A stretch of 64,000 nt of DNA, taken from an uncultured Fretibacterium sp. (GTDB lineage: Bacteria > Synergistota > Synergistia > Synergistales > Aminobacteriaceae). Under the pieces are notes generated by a model. The model saw only the letters and a program-made list of their open reading frames with translations. It had not been told where the DNA came from and made no database searches. The stretch is taken from the NCBI GenBank assembly GCA_946183145.1, contig CAMGZM010000001.1, positions 397,720 to 461,719 on the forward strand. The letters run 5' to 3'. This document shows, piece after piece, positions 1 through 9,221 of this stretch. The position numbers and the translations under genes are program-made. How positions within the stretch are numbered: the stretch's first letter is position 1; each line of letters starts with the position of its first letter.

Positions 1-3000
1 GTGGAGCTTCTCAACGTCAGAAAACTTCAGATTGACTTGTGGCGGATGTATGAGAACAACATTCCTCACGTGCTTAATGATGAGTATGAATACTTTGACA
101 AGGACATAGCACACAGAGTTTTCACGAAAGAAATCCCCGTGAATTTGCCGCTCAATGAACGAGTGCGCAGAAGCATTCCTGTTGACGAAATGACTTCAGG
201 CGACAGAGGGTTATTCCTCCTCACTGTGAGAAATTCTGACTCAGAGTGGTGGGACGAATCACAGCAGATGATAAGCCTTTCAGATTTGGGCGTTATCGCA
301 AGAATGTGGGAGGACGGCGCGTTAATCTGGGTTAATTCTCTCACGTCAGAGAAAAGCAGAGGTGTAGCAGGCGCGAACGTCAAAATATTCTCCGACAAAA
401 AGCAGCTCTTAGCTCAGGGAAAAACAGAAGCCGGAGGAGTCTTCTACTATCAATTGCCTGACGGAAAAACTTGGGACAATGACAACAAGCCCGCAATCGC
501 AGTAATCTCAAAAGGCAATGACCTCACATATTTACACCTCACACGCAATTTGCTTAACCGCGAAATTTTTGACACTTCCGGCCGTGAATGGTTCAAATCA
601 GGTTATGACGGCGCAATATTTTCACCAAGAGATATTTACAGGACGGGTGAAAGTGCCGTGTTCAAGTTCATCGTGCGAAATTCTGACCTCACTACGCCTG
701 ACGCATTCCCCGTTTTATTCATCGTCAAAGATACTTTAGGCCGAAAAGTCAAGCAGGAGTCAATCACTCTCAACGCAAAAGGAAGCGCAATAGCAAACCT
801 CGATTTGCCCTCAAACGCTCTCACGGGAACATGGTCGGCATATATCGCAGTTCCTGGAAATGAGTCAAAGCCTATAGCCTCGTACAAGTTTCACGTTGAG
901 GATTTTGCGCCCCCGCGTGTAGAAATTACGCTTAACACTCACAGGCCGTACTTGATTCACGGTGATACTTTCACGGCGGATATTTATGCGAAATGGCTTT
1001 TCGGTGTTGACGGCGCGAATTTGCCCTACAAAGTTTCATGGCGTGCTGTTGAAGGCAAGTTTTCACCGGCGCAGGACAGATGGAAAGGCTACATATTCGG
1101 CGACTCTTCACGGAAATTTGCGGGCGATGAGGGCGAATTTGACCCCGAAAATCTCGACAATTTCGGCAAGGCCCGCGCATCTCTCGAACTCAACAGCGAC
1201 TGGGAAGCACCTTCCGTAATCAACGTAACTTTACGCGCTGAAGTGCAGGAAGACTCCGGGCGTTGGGTTAATGCCTCAGTAACAAGGCCGTATTACTCAG
1301 TGCCGTATGTGCTTGGCATTGCTCCCGAAAATGATTCGTTCAGCGTAAGGAACAGCGCAAAATTCAGAGTCGCCGCCATAACTCCCAATGAAGAACCAGC
1401 AAACCCCGGCGAACTCACAGCAGAGTTGTGCAAGATAACATACAGCTACAACATGGTAGAAATTGACGGCCGAAAACGCTGGCAGTCAACAGAGGAAATA
1501 CAGCCCGTAAGCGAAAAGAAATTAACCCTCAAAAATGGACTCGGTGATGTCTCATTCACGCCCGAAAGTTACGGGAATTACCTCGTGAGAATCTCCGACA
1601 ATGACGACAGCGCAAGGACAGTCTACAGATTTTACGCGTCAGATCCGGAATATTCCGGCGGCGGCTCTCAGCTAATCGACAGAATCGAAATCACTCCCGA
1701 CAAAGACACTTACAGGCTCGGTGATACAGCGCACGTGAAAATCAAGGCTCCTTTCGGCGGTCTCATGATGATTACGGTTGAAGGCGCAAAACTGATTTCA
1801 CGCAACGTTCGCGAGGTTGAGCAGTCCGAATTTACGTATGACATTCCTATTGTGCAGGATATGAGGCCAAATGTATGGCTGTCAGCGTGGCTTGTGCGTC
1901 CTGTTGTGGCTTCTGACGAAAAGCAATGGGCTTCTCACCGCGCTATAGGTCTCGCACGAATCAAAACCGACTTGTCCGATTACCGCATAAACGTGGGAAT
2001 CTCAGTCGCAAAGAAAGCAGAGCCATCCGCAAAACTCCCCGTAACAATCACGCTCAAGGGAGCAAGCGCAATGATTAGCGCAAATTCTGACGTAGCAATA
2101 GCCCTCGTTGATGACGGTGTATTAGGCATGACAAAATACAAAGTCCCCGACCTTCTGACTCATTTCTGGGGAATGAAGAAACTTAACTCAGAAGGCTTTG
2201 ACATGTACGACCAGTTAATACCCGTTGAGGACAGAGCGACAGAGATACTTCACCCCGGCGGTGATGCTGGCATGGATGCTTTTGCGCTTGACGGCAATAT
2301 TCAGCGTTTCAAGATATTATCTCTCTTTGAGGGAGTCCTTTATCCTGATGAACGGGGCATAATTCAGACTGAACTTGATTTGCCGGAGTCGTCAACAAGA
2401 GGAAGGCTCTTTGTAGTTGCGGCTTCAGGAAGGAGCTTCGGTTTTGGCGAGGAAACTATAGAGATTGCGCGTGATATTGTTACGGAGGCAGGGTTACCGA
2501 GATTTGCGGCGCCGGGCGATTCGTTCACAATTCCCGTCTCAGTCTTCAACACTTCAAGCCAGAACAAAGACGTGAAAATTAATCTCTCTCCTATCGGTTT
2601 AATGCTCGATAATTCGTACGCGGAACTGAAAATCCCGGCCGGGTCAAAAGCCTCATTCACAGCAAAAGCTACAGCACTCGGAGGAGCAGACAACGCCTCA
2701 TTGAGCATAGCAACATCATGGACGGAAAACGGCGCGGAAAAGTCATTCACGCAGGATATAGAGATGCCAGTCCGCCCCGCATGGCCGACCGTAACATTAG
2801 CAGGCTCAGGAGTATTTCATGAGGGAAAAACTGAGCTTGATATACCGTTCGCAGATTTTGACGGGAAAATTACAGGCTCGCTTGCATTAGCCAATACCCC
2901 CGCCGTAAATGTGAATCAGGCTGTGAATTTCCTCACTCAATATCCTAACGGCTGTCTTGAGCAAACAATTTCGTGTGCGTGGCCGTTCCTCGCAGTTCCT

Positions 3001-4299
3001 GACGCAGTAGCCGAGCTTGATCCGTTAGTGTTCAGTGATGAGAATGTGAGACTGAAAGCAGAGTCAGCGATTACCCGCATACAGTCTATGCAGTTGTACA
3101 ACGGTGCGTTTGCTATGTGGCCGGGGACGACTCAGCCGTATAACTGGGGAAGTGTTTACGCGGCGCATTTCCTTTTGAGCGCGAAAAATGCCGGGATAAA
3201 TTATCCTGAAGAAATGCTAACGGGAGTCATGAACTGGATACGTGAATTTCTTGCGTCAAATCCTGAGTACAAATATGACGGTGAAGAGAAAGACGACATG
3301 ACAGCAAAAGCATACGCGGTGTATGTCCTTGTGCTTTCGGGTGAAAAGCCGCTGGGATGGATTGAGTACTTGCGCGAGAATATTGACAGCCTTCACCAGT
3401 CAGGAAGAATATATCTCGCAGGAGCGCAGGCAGTTGTTGACGGAAGAGCGGACGCACTCCGAAATCTTGAAATCGGAAAACGCACGGGCTATTCAGGAAT
3501 GACTCTTGAGTCTGACGCACGGAACACAGCAGTACTCCTCACAATGTGGCTTGATGTTGAGCCTTCCGCGCCTGAAGTTACCGAGCTTGCAGCGAGATTA
3601 GCGGGCCTCAGGTGGTACAGCACGCAGGATAACTCATCGGCAATAGTCGCGCTTTCACGTTACAATGTTGAGACCGCCGGAGCAAAAAGCGAAATCACAG
3701 CGAACGTCAACACAGAGACTTCCGACAAACCTATTCTTTCATTCAAGAGCGGTGAAGGAACATCAGCCGTAAACATTAACGAGCTTCCGAAAAACGCAAA
3801 TATTCTCATCGAGGCAAAAGGAGCGGGGCAGGGCTGTTACTCATGGAACATAACAGGAGTCCCGAAATCACAGCCGAAATCAGAGCGCAGGAATATCAAT
3901 GTCGAGTGCGTATATTATGACGAGGCCGGGAATATCATCGACTTCACACAGCCTATTGATCACGGAAAAATCATCCGCGCAGTTATCAGCGTGAAGCCTT
4001 CTATGACCGTGAACAATCTCGCACTGAGCTACTTATTGCCCGCAGGTTTTGAGATCGACAATCCGAGACTCAATGACGGCCATGAAGACTCAGAGTCATA
4101 CACGGGAGTCGTGAGTGATATACGCGATGACAGAATCGTACTGTTCTTCGGGAGATTGTCGGGTGAAAGGTCTTACGGTTTCAGCATGAGAGCTGTTACG
4201 CGGGGAACGTTCAAGACTCCGCAGATAAGCGCAGCGGGAATGTATGACCCCTCAATCAGATTTACGGGAAATATTCAGCCCGATGTAACAATAAGGTAA
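1..4299 (+). CDS. Alpha-2-macroglobulin family protein, 5' truncated by window edge
   Basis: Bacterial alpha-2-macroglobulin (YfhM type), a periplasmic protease trap that cross-links attacking proteases through an internal thioester. The frame is already open at base 1, so the GTG there is not a reliable start. The signal peptide and first domains lie outside the window. Visible are beta-rich macroglobulin-like repeats over roughly residues 90-900, then the thioester motif NGCLEQ with Cys985 and Gln988 by my count. An alpha-helical thioester/complement-like domain follows (about 975-1200), and then a C-terminal beta domain. The 1432 residues seen fit a family of about 1500-1900. The thioester Cys and Gln are both present, so the trap looks functional. 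The usual partner, penicillin-binding protein 1C, is not in view and would have to lie upstream. Confidence 0.9.
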   Translation: MELLNVRKLQIDLWRMYENNIPHVLNDEYEYFDKDIAHRVFTKEIPVNLPLNERVRRSIPVDEMTSGDRGLFLLTVRNSDSEWWDESQQMISLSDLGVIARMWEDGALIWVNSLTSEKSRGVAGANVKIFSDKKQLLAQGKTEAGGVFYYQLPDGKTWDNDNKPAIAVISKGNDLTYLHLTRNLLNREIFDTSGREWFKSGYDGAIFSPRDIYRTGESAVFKFIVRNSDLTTPDAFPVLFIVKDTLGRKVKQESITLNAKGSAIANLDLPSNALTGTWSAYIAVPGNESKPIASYKFHVEDFAPPRVEITLNTHRPYLIHGDTFTADIYAKWLFGVDGANLPYKVSWRAVEGKFSPAQDRWKGYIFGDSSRKFAGDEGEFDPENLDNFGKARASLELNSDWEAPSVINVTLRAEVQEDSGRWVNASVTRPYYSVPYVLGIAPENDSFSVRNSAKFRVAAITPNEEPANPGELTAELCKITYSYNMVEIDGRKRWQSTEEIQPVSEKKLTLKNGLGDVSFTPESYGNYLVRISDNDDSARTVYRFYASDPEYSGGGSQLIDRIEITPDKDTYRLGDTAHVKIKAPFGGLMMITVEGAKLISRNVREVEQSEFTYDIPIVQDMRPNVWLSAWLVRPVVASDEKQWASHRAIGLARIKTDLSDYRINVGISVAKKAEPSAKLPVTITLKGASAMISANSDVAIALVDDGVLGMTKYKVPDLLTHFWGMKKLNSEGFDMYDQLIPVEDRATEILHPGGDAGMDAFALDGNIQRFKILSLFEGVLYPDERGIIQTELDLPESSTRGRLFVVAASGRSFGFGEETIEIARDIVTEAGLPRFAAPGDSFTIPVSVFNTSSQNKDVKINLSPIGLMLDNSYAELKIPAGSKASFTAKATALGGADNASLSIATSWTENGAEKSFTQDIEMPVRPAWPTVTLAGSGVFHEGKTELDIPFADFDGKITGSLALANTPAVNVNQAVNFLTQYPNGCLEQTISCAWPFLAVPDAVAELDPLVFSDENVRLKAESAITRIQSMQLYNGAFAMWPGTTQPYNWGSVYAAHFLLSAKNAGINYPEEMLTGVMNWIREFLASNPEYKYDGEEKDDMTAKAYAVYVLVLSGEKPLGWIEYLRENIDSLHQSGRIYLAGAQAVVDGRADALRNLEIGKRTGYSGMTLESDARNTAVLLTMWLDVEPSAPEVTELAARLAGLRWYSTQDNSSAIVALSRYNVETAGAKSEITANVNTETSDKPILSFKSGEGTSAVNINELPKNANILIEAKGAGQGCYSWNITGVPKSQPKSERRNINVECVYYDEAGNIIDFTQPIDHGKIIRAVISVKPSMTVNNLALSYLLPAGFEIDNPRLNDGHEDSESYTGVVSDIRDDRIVLFFGRLSGERSYGFSMRAVTRGTFKTPQISAAGMYDPSIRFTGNIQPDVTIR

Positions 4300-4314
4300 C
4301 AGGAAAATTTTTGT

Positions 4315-4345
4315 CCCCTCTGTATTAACGCAGGGGGGATTTTTG
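4315..4345 (+). terminator. Rho-independent terminator after the alpha-2-macroglobulin gene
   Basis: Stem CCCCTCTG (4315-4322) pairs with CAGGGGGG (4331-4338) with one G-T wobble and an 8-base loop, followed by ATTTTT. It separates the macroglobulin gene from a convergent minus-strand gene. Confidence 0.75.
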
Positions 4346-5122
4346 TTATCTCATAAAGTACATGATGATGTTTATGATGATGATGATGATATTCGCCGCT
4401 GACAAAATAACCGTGAACTTCATGAGCTTTGATGAAGATTTATTGTCATGATTTGATGTGTTGTGTTCTCCGTCAGAAAGAGCAGACAATTCATCTTTTA
4501 CGGCTTCACGTACTTCATGAATCAACGCCGTATTATTCTCCTCAATCAATGCTGAAATTTCCCGCGACAATTCAGCAAGAGCTGTGCTGTGTGATTTGCT
4601 CTCAGCCCTGATTAATCCCTCAATGCCCGATAACGCTTCACTGTCAACAGAAGGCCGCAAAGTTTCAGGAATATTTGCGGAAAAATTTTCGTGGTTTTCT
4701 GCGTAAGTCTCAAAGAATGCTTTAATTCCCTGCGTCAAAGTATCAATTCTCCCTGAAATTTCTTCAAGCTCATTCAAGACAGGCTGATTATCCGGTGCAA
4801 TTACTTCCTGAGGCTTAATGTTAGACTGCAAAATATCGGGCAGGCGGTCAAGAGATTTTCTCATTGCTGAAATTTCCTCAAGCACATTCCCAACAGACTG
4901 CATGATTATGCTTCGTCCAGCGCGTGAGTCGTCAGCAGAAGAACGCAGAGTCTTGACGATTTCGGAGCGCAAATCCTGAGAAGCTCTGTTAGTGCGTTCA
5001 ATTGCGCCAGAAAAATCGGTTGACGGGATTGCAGATGCAAGGGATTTTGTGAGAGAAGGGAGAATCATAGCAGCGAGTTCAGAGACTAAGCGGGCAGTAG
5101 TAGGGTCTAAATCGTCGGGCAT
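4346..5122 (-). CDS. Hypothetical tail-anchored coiled-coil membrane protein (258 aa)
   Basis: No family recognised. The N-terminal two thirds is helical and rich in Ser, Glu and Leu with heptad-like spacing, so it is probably coiled coil. There is no N-terminal signal peptide. The last ~25 residues form one very Ile-rich membrane helix (a run of IIIIII before NIIMYFMR) right at the C terminus, which suggests a cytoplasmic protein held to the membrane by its tail. The organisation resembles chemoreceptor-like or phage-tail-like coiled coils without the signature motifs. Convergent with the macroglobulin gene and divergent from hemC. The ATG at 5120-5122 is the start. Function unknown. Confidence 0.6.
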   Translation of the reverse strand: MPDDLDPTTARLVSELAAMILPSLTKSLASAIPSTDFSGAIERTNRASQDLRSEIVKTLRSSADDSRAGRSIIMQSVGNVLEEISAMRKSLDRLPDILQSNIKPQEVIAPDNQPVLNELEEISGRIDTLTQGIKAFFETYAENHENFSANIPETLRPSVDSEALSGIEGLIRAESKSHSTALAELSREISALIEENNTALIHEVREAVKDELSALSDGEHNTSNHDNKSSSKLMKFTVILSAANIIIIIINIIMYFMR

Positions 5123-5186
5123 GGTAAAATTTTCAGCTCCAATTAAAATTTGAGATGAGACAAGTATATATCATGAAGGTGAAAAT

Positions 5187-6038
5187 TTGCGTATAAGAAT
5201 AGGCACGAGGCCAAGCCCTTTAGCGTTATCGCAGGCGGGAATAATTGCGAATGTGATAAAAACTTCATGGCCGGATGCAGAAATAATCACAGTCCCAATC
5301 AAAACAACAGGCGACCGAAATATGACTCCATTCAGCACAGACCCTCAGGGGATAAAAGGAATGTTTACGCGTGAGATTGAAGAAGGGTTATTGCATGGTG
5401 AGATTGATATAGCAGTACACAGCTTGAAGGATTTGCCCGTGAACATGAATCCCGAACTGCCTATAGTGGCGTATTCACGGCGGGGGAATCCTTTTGACGC
5501 GCTGTTGATGAACGGGAGCGGGAATGTTATCGGCTCATCGTCATTGCGGAGGCGTTTGCAGATTGAGAGATTATATCCTGACATGAAGGTTATACCCGTT
5601 CGCGGCAATGTAGGAACGAGACTCAAGAAACTTGATGACGGTGAAATCTCCGGGCTTGTGTTAGCGGCCTGCGGTCTTCAGAGATTGGGACTGACTCACA
5701 GGATTGCTCATATATTTACGGCTGATGAGATTATGCCCTCAGCGTGTCAGGGGATAATAGCGTGCCAGGGGCGTGCGGGTGAAAATTACTCGTGGCTATC
5801 GTGCGTTGATGATGATGATTCACGTGATTGCGCGATTGCTGAGAGGAGTTTTTCGCGCTGTCTTGGTGCTGGGTGCAATATTCCGGCGGGAGTTTACGCG
5901 GAAATTCACGGGGAAATTATGACGCTTAAGGGGTTATACATTGATGATACGGGGAAATTTCACCGGGGAAAAATTTCGGGAAATCGCAGAGAATGTTCAA
6001 GTTTAGGACAAATATTAGCGGAGATGATATTACGATGA
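5187..6038 (+). CDS. hemC: Hydroxymethylbilane synthase (porphobilinogen deaminase)
   Basis: Polymerises four porphobilinogen molecules into hydroxymethylbilane, the linear precursor of uroporphyrinogen III in tetrapyrrole synthesis (cytoplasm). The N-terminal RIGTRPSPLALSQA, the GMFTREIEEGLL and AVHSLKDLP segments and the Arg cluster SSSLRRRLQIERL are all family hallmarks. The cofactor loop LGAGCNIPAG carries the Cys (about Cys230) that holds the dipyrromethane primer. At 283 residues it is slightly shorter than the usual ~310, with the shortening at the C terminus. The start is TTG at 5187, preceded by AAGGTGA. Upstream ATG/GTG codons in other frames run into a stop. It overlaps the next gene by four bases (ATGA), so the two are translationally coupled. 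Confidence 0.95.
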   Translation: MRIRIGTRPSPLALSQAGIIANVIKTSWPDAEIITVPIKTTGDRNMTPFSTDPQGIKGMFTREIEEGLLHGEIDIAVHSLKDLPVNMNPELPIVAYSRRGNPFDALLMNGSGNVIGSSSLRRRLQIERLYPDMKVIPVRGNVGTRLKKLDDGEISGLVLAACGLQRLGLTHRIAHIFTADEIMPSACQGIIACQGRAGENYSWLSCVDDDDSRDCAIAERSFSRCLGAGCNIPAGVYAEIHGEIMTLKGLYIDDTGKFHRGKISGNRRECSSLGQILAEMILR

Positions 6039-7444
6039 CGGGGAAAATATATCTTGTCGGGGCCGGGCCGGGCGATTTGGGATTGATGACGCTGCGAGGG
6101 CTTGAAGTTTTGCGGCGTTCTGACGTAGTAATCTATGATCATCTTGTAGGCGAGGGGATTATTGCATTGATTCCGAATAACGCACAGAGGATTTACGCGG
6201 GAAAAATTGCGGGGCATCATGAGCTTTCACAGAAGGAAATTGAGTCGGCCATGATTGAGCGTGCATTGTCGGGAAAAATCGTAGTTCGTCTCAAGGGCGG
6301 AGATCCGTTTTTGTTCGGGAGAGGAGGCGAGGAGGCAGAAGCGATTATGGAGGCTGGTATAGATTTCGAGGTAATACCGGGTGTAACGTCGGCGGTAAGT
6401 GTTGCGGCTTATGCGGGAATCCCCGTAACACACAGAAATTTTTGCAGCGGCGTAAACATTTTCACGGCTCATGACAAACGCAATCTCATTCCCGATTTCA
6501 GCGAAACAACGTCAATATTCTTGATGGGCGTGGGAAATTCTGAGTCATTGCAGAGAAAACTTCTTGAGACAATGAGACCTGATACACCCTGCGCAATAAT
6601 CGAGAACGGAACGACATCACGACAGCGCACAATACGCACAACGCTTTCACATCTTCATTCGTCAATCGTCAGCAAAAACATTAATCCTCCTTCTGTTATA
6701 GTTGTGGGAAAAGTATCAAGCCTCAACCTAGAATGGCGGTCAAAACTTCCTCTCGCCAGAAAAAGAATCATCATCACTCGCCCCGAAAACCGGGCAGAAA
6801 TTTTAGCGTCAAAGCTCCGTGATATGGGAGCAGAAGTAATCATGCTTCCTACGATAAAGACACGCATTCTTCACGGTGCAATTGATGATGTGAATTTGAG
6901 CAGCTATGACTGGGCGGGATTTACGAGCGTTACAGGTGTTGAGGCGTTAATGACTCTCCTGCGTGAAAACGGGCGTGATATTCGCGAGCTGGACGGGAAA
7001 ATAGCGGCTATAGGTTCTGCGACAAAAGAGGCTCTCACATCGCACGGGCTGAAAGTTGACTATGTGCCGGAAGTTTTTGACGGTTATCACATGGCCGGGG
7101 GGCTTGCGAAATTCGGGGGAAAAATTTTGATGTTCCGTGCTGAAAATGGGACTCCTGAGATTGATGAAGTTTTCACGAAATACGGAATTGATTTCACTAA
7201 CATTTGTATTTACAGGATTGATTATGTAAAATTGTCTCACGTTCCAGATTTTGCAGACATAATAGTATTCACATCGTCTTCAACCGTGAGGGGCTTCGCA
7301 CAGAGTACAGACTCATTGCGTGAAACGTTAGCTGTGTGCATAGGACATCAAACGGCTGACGAGGCATTGAAGGCGGGATTTTCGCGTTTGAGAGTTGCGG
7401 AACAGGCTGATATTGATTCGCTTGTTGAAGCCTGTGCGCGATAA
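6035..7444 (+). CDS. cobA-hemD: Fused uroporphyrinogen-III C-methyltransferase / uroporphyrinogen-III synthase
   Basis: A two-domain enzyme of about 469 residues. The first half (about 1-245) is an SAM-dependent uroporphyrinogen-III methyltransferase: KIYLVGAGPGDLGLMTLRG, RLKGGDPFLFGRGGEE and VIPGVTSAVSVAAYAGIP are the diagnostic motifs. The second half (from about ITRPENRAEILASKL) is uroporphyrinogen-III synthase, which cyclises hydroxymethylbilane. With hemC it makes the branch-point ring, and the methyltransferase then diverts it to precorrin-2 for corrinoids or sirohaem. The start is taken as the ATG at 6035, which overlaps the hemC stop. A longer frame from 5993 would add residues with no family counterpart. 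This fusion is common in Firmicutes and Synergistota. Confidence 0.93.
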   Translation: MTGKIYLVGAGPGDLGLMTLRGLEVLRRSDVVIYDHLVGEGIIALIPNNAQRIYAGKIAGHHELSQKEIESAMIERALSGKIVVRLKGGDPFLFGRGGEEAEAIMEAGIDFEVIPGVTSAVSVAAYAGIPVTHRNFCSGVNIFTAHDKRNLIPDFSETTSIFLMGVGNSESLQRKLLETMRPDTPCAIIENGTTSRQRTIRTTLSHLHSSIVSKNINPPSVIVVGKVSSLNLEWRSKLPLARKRIIITRPENRAEILASKLRDMGAEVIMLPTIKTRILHGAIDDVNLSSYDWAGFTSVTGVEALMTLLRENGRDIRELDGKIAAIGSATKEALTSHGLKVDYVPEVFDGYHMAGGLAKFGGKILMFRAENGTPEIDEVFTKYGIDFTNICIYRIDYVKLSHVPDFADIIVFTSSSTVRGFAQSTDSLRETLAVCIGHQTADEALKAGFSRLRVAEQADIDSLVEACAR

Positions 7445-7465
7445 ATATTTTCGGGAGGTAATATT

Positions 7466-8428
7466 ATGCGTAAAATTATTTGTGCGTTGTTGTTTGTTGC
7501 GTTGATGAGTTCTGTTGTTTCCGCTGAAGTTCAGCACGCAAGCAAGACTCTTCCTGTTGAGATTGTGAAGAATCCCATCAGCCTTTACGAGAATATACCG
7601 TTCAATTCTGGGCGTGAGCGCGGTGCTCAGATGTTCACGCTTGCAATGGATATTCTTCAGCCCGACAGCAAAACACCATTGCCGTTAATCGTCTACATAT
7701 CCGGCGGCGGTTTCATAATGGCTCCGAAAAACAACTGGATTCAGCAGAGAATGAGACTCGCTGAGGCTGGTTATGTCGTTGCGAGCATTGAATACCGTCA
7801 TGCGCCGCTGTCAAAGTTCCCGTTGCCATTAGAGGACTGCAAACTTGCCATAAGATGGCTGCGCGCACATGCGAATCAATACAACATTGACGTGAACAGA
7901 GTCGGCGTTTTGGGTAACAGCGCGGGCGGTTATCTCTCGTCATTTGTGGGCGTTACGAACGGAATGAAGGAATTTGACAAGGGCGACTTCCTGGAATTTT
8001 CGAGCGATGTATTATGCGCTGTCGATATTTTCGGAATCTCTGAAGTAATGAGCATCGGAGACGATTACCCCGAAGAAGAACGCAAGCTCCACGACTCAGC
8101 CGGAATCACTGAAGCAATGTGGGTTAAAGGCGTTCCGGGGTTCGGAGGCCCTGACGGAGGCGTGAAAGATTTTCCGGAAGAGTCAAAGAAGGCAAGCCCG
8201 TTGTATTACGTCAGCGAAAAATCCGTGCCAATGCTCTTGATGCACGGCGACAAAGACAAATCAGTATCACCGAGCCAGACCGACAAACTTTATCAGGCGT
8301 TGAAAGCAAAAGGAGTCGAGGCTGAAAGATACGTTATTCCCGGAGCTGTTCACGGCGGACCGCATTGGGTTCAAGAGCCTGTGATGAAAATTATGGTTGA
8401 CTTTTTCGACAAATACCTCAAGAAATGA
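7466..8428 (+). CDS. Secreted alpha/beta-hydrolase esterase
   Basis: A signal peptide (MRKIICALLFVALMSSVVSA) is followed by an alpha/beta-hydrolase fold of the carboxylesterase/BD-FAE kind. The oxyanion-hole glycines are in YISGGGFIMAP (instead of HGGG). The nucleophile elbow is GNSAGGYLSS, the acid is the Asp of HGDKDKSVSP, and the catalytic His is in PGAVHGG. All three catalytic residues are present. It probably cleaves acyl or feruloyl esters from plant polysaccharide or phenolic substrates outside the cytoplasm. A second, larger esterase with a related nucleophile motif is encoded near 50 kb. It has a good ribosome binding site (GGGAGGT) and sits 21 bases after cobA-hemD, but its role is unrelated to tetrapyrroles. 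Confidence 0.85.
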   Translation: MRKIICALLFVALMSSVVSAEVQHASKTLPVEIVKNPISLYENIPFNSGRERGAQMFTLAMDILQPDSKTPLPLIVYISGGGFIMAPKNNWIQQRMRLAEAGYVVASIEYRHAPLSKFPLPLEDCKLAIRWLRAHANQYNIDVNRVGVLGNSAGGYLSSFVGVTNGMKEFDKGDFLEFSSDVLCAVDIFGISEVMSIGDDYPEEERKLHDSAGITEAMWVKGVPGFGGPDGGVKDFPEESKKASPLYYVSEKSVPMLLMHGDKDKSVSPSQTDKLYQALKAKGVEAERYVIPGAVHGGPHWVQEPVMKIMVDFFDKYLKK

Positions 8429-8445
8429 CGTAAAGTGAAAAGTGA

Positions 8446-8480
8446 TTCCCCTTGTGAGAAATTGCAGGGGGAATTTTTTT
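8446..8480 (+). terminator. Rho-independent terminator after esterase
   Basis: Nine-pair stem: TTCCCCTTG (8446-8454) with CAGGGGGAA (8465-8473), followed by seven T. A nearly identical hairpin occurs at 9188-9221. Confidence 0.85.
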
Positions 8481-8549
8481 ATGTTGATTTTTTTTGTGTA
8501 ATATTATAAACATATATCCATAAAATTTTTATGAGGAGGAATTTTTCTG

Positions 8550-9163
8550 ATGGGCAGTATTTTGGGATTGTTCAGTTTATCAACGGCTATGTGGCTTGTT
8601 ATAATTGCGTTCATTGTCGGACTTGTGATTATGTGGTGGCTGTGAGGGCTTTTAGGAAGTACGCCTATTGTCCGCTACTATTCGCTGGTTTCCGCGATAC
8701 ATAAAGTTAATGAACTCGTTGCTATCCGTGCATATTTTGAGAAAATCATTGACTACATAGAACCAACAGCTGGCATATCGACCAGTAGGATTTTATTGGT
8801 GTTAAAGGGGAAATTGTCGGCCATTTCGATATGTCGAAGGCTACAATCAATGTTAGAGAAGAGGATAAACGCGCTTACATCAAAATGCCGGAGTGTGAAT
8901 TTCATGATACTATTAATGTAAGGGACACATATGTATATGACGCAACAAGAGGTATATTTGATTTAGTTGCTGATATATTCCGTTCTAATGACAGGTTTGA
9001 TTTTAACGATATAACCAGAATCATAAACCAGAAGCTGCCCGAACATATTGAAGACATAAAAGAAAAAATGGAGTTGGCAAAAAAAGCGAAGGAAAGTGCC
9101 CGCGAAGCTCTCGAAAATCTGACAGCGGCATTCGGCTATGCATGTCAAATTTCTTTTGATTAG
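8550..9163 (+). pseudogene. Broken DUF4230-like membrane-anchored protein gene
   Basis: ATG at 8550, ten bases after AGGAGG, opens a 31-residue reading frame with one membrane helix (LSTAMWLVIIAFIVGLVI) that stops at TGA 8643-8645. The same frame then continues past the stop with sensible protein (STPIVRYYSLVSAIHKVNEL, then AIRAYFEKIIDYIEP). Around 8787-8804 the sensible sequence changes to another frame (GVKGEIVGHFDMSKATINV), which runs to the stop at 9163. Joined, the pieces give a membrane anchor followed by the beta/helical pattern I associate with DUF4230 (KGEI-x-HFDMSK-x-NV, then IKMPECE and a C-terminal helical tail). So one gene appears to carry a nonsense codon plus a frameshift. Alternatives are a genuine 31-residue membrane peptide followed by an unrelated gene, or sequencing error. 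Confidence 0.55.
8831..9163 (+). CDS. 3' open frame of the broken DUF4230-like gene (110 aa)
   Basis: This is the longest intact piece of the broken gene above. The ATG at 8831 has no ribosome binding site in front of it (TTTCGAT), and the frame is open and protein-like for 14 codons upstream, to 8789. That argues it is an internal methionine and not a start. It encodes a short beta-rich part and then a charged helical tail (KEKMELAKKAKESAREALEN). Function unknown. Confidence 0.4.
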   Translation: MSKATINVREEDKRAYIKMPECEFHDTINVRDTYVYDATRGIFDLVADIFRSNDRFDFNDITRIINQKLPEHIEDIKEKMELAKKAKESAREALENLTAAFGYACQISFD

Positions 9164-9187
9164 TGTCAAGTAAAAAATAAAAAATGC

Positions 9188-9221
9188 TTCCCCTTGTGAA
9201 ATCTGCAGGGGGAATTTTTTT
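9188..9221. terminator. Bidirectional terminator between convergent genes
   Basis: TTCCCCTTG (9188-9196) pairs with CAGGGGGAA (9206-9214). Seven T follow on the plus strand, and on the minus strand the hairpin is followed by GCATTTTTTATTTTTT. The right edge touches the stop codon of the minus-strand Hsp70-like gene. Confidence 0.8.

Noticed and set aside
4360..4395. ATGATG-rich tract as microsatellite of interest
   Set aside because: It encodes the Ile-rich membrane helix of the minus-strand tail-anchored protein; no sign of phase variation.
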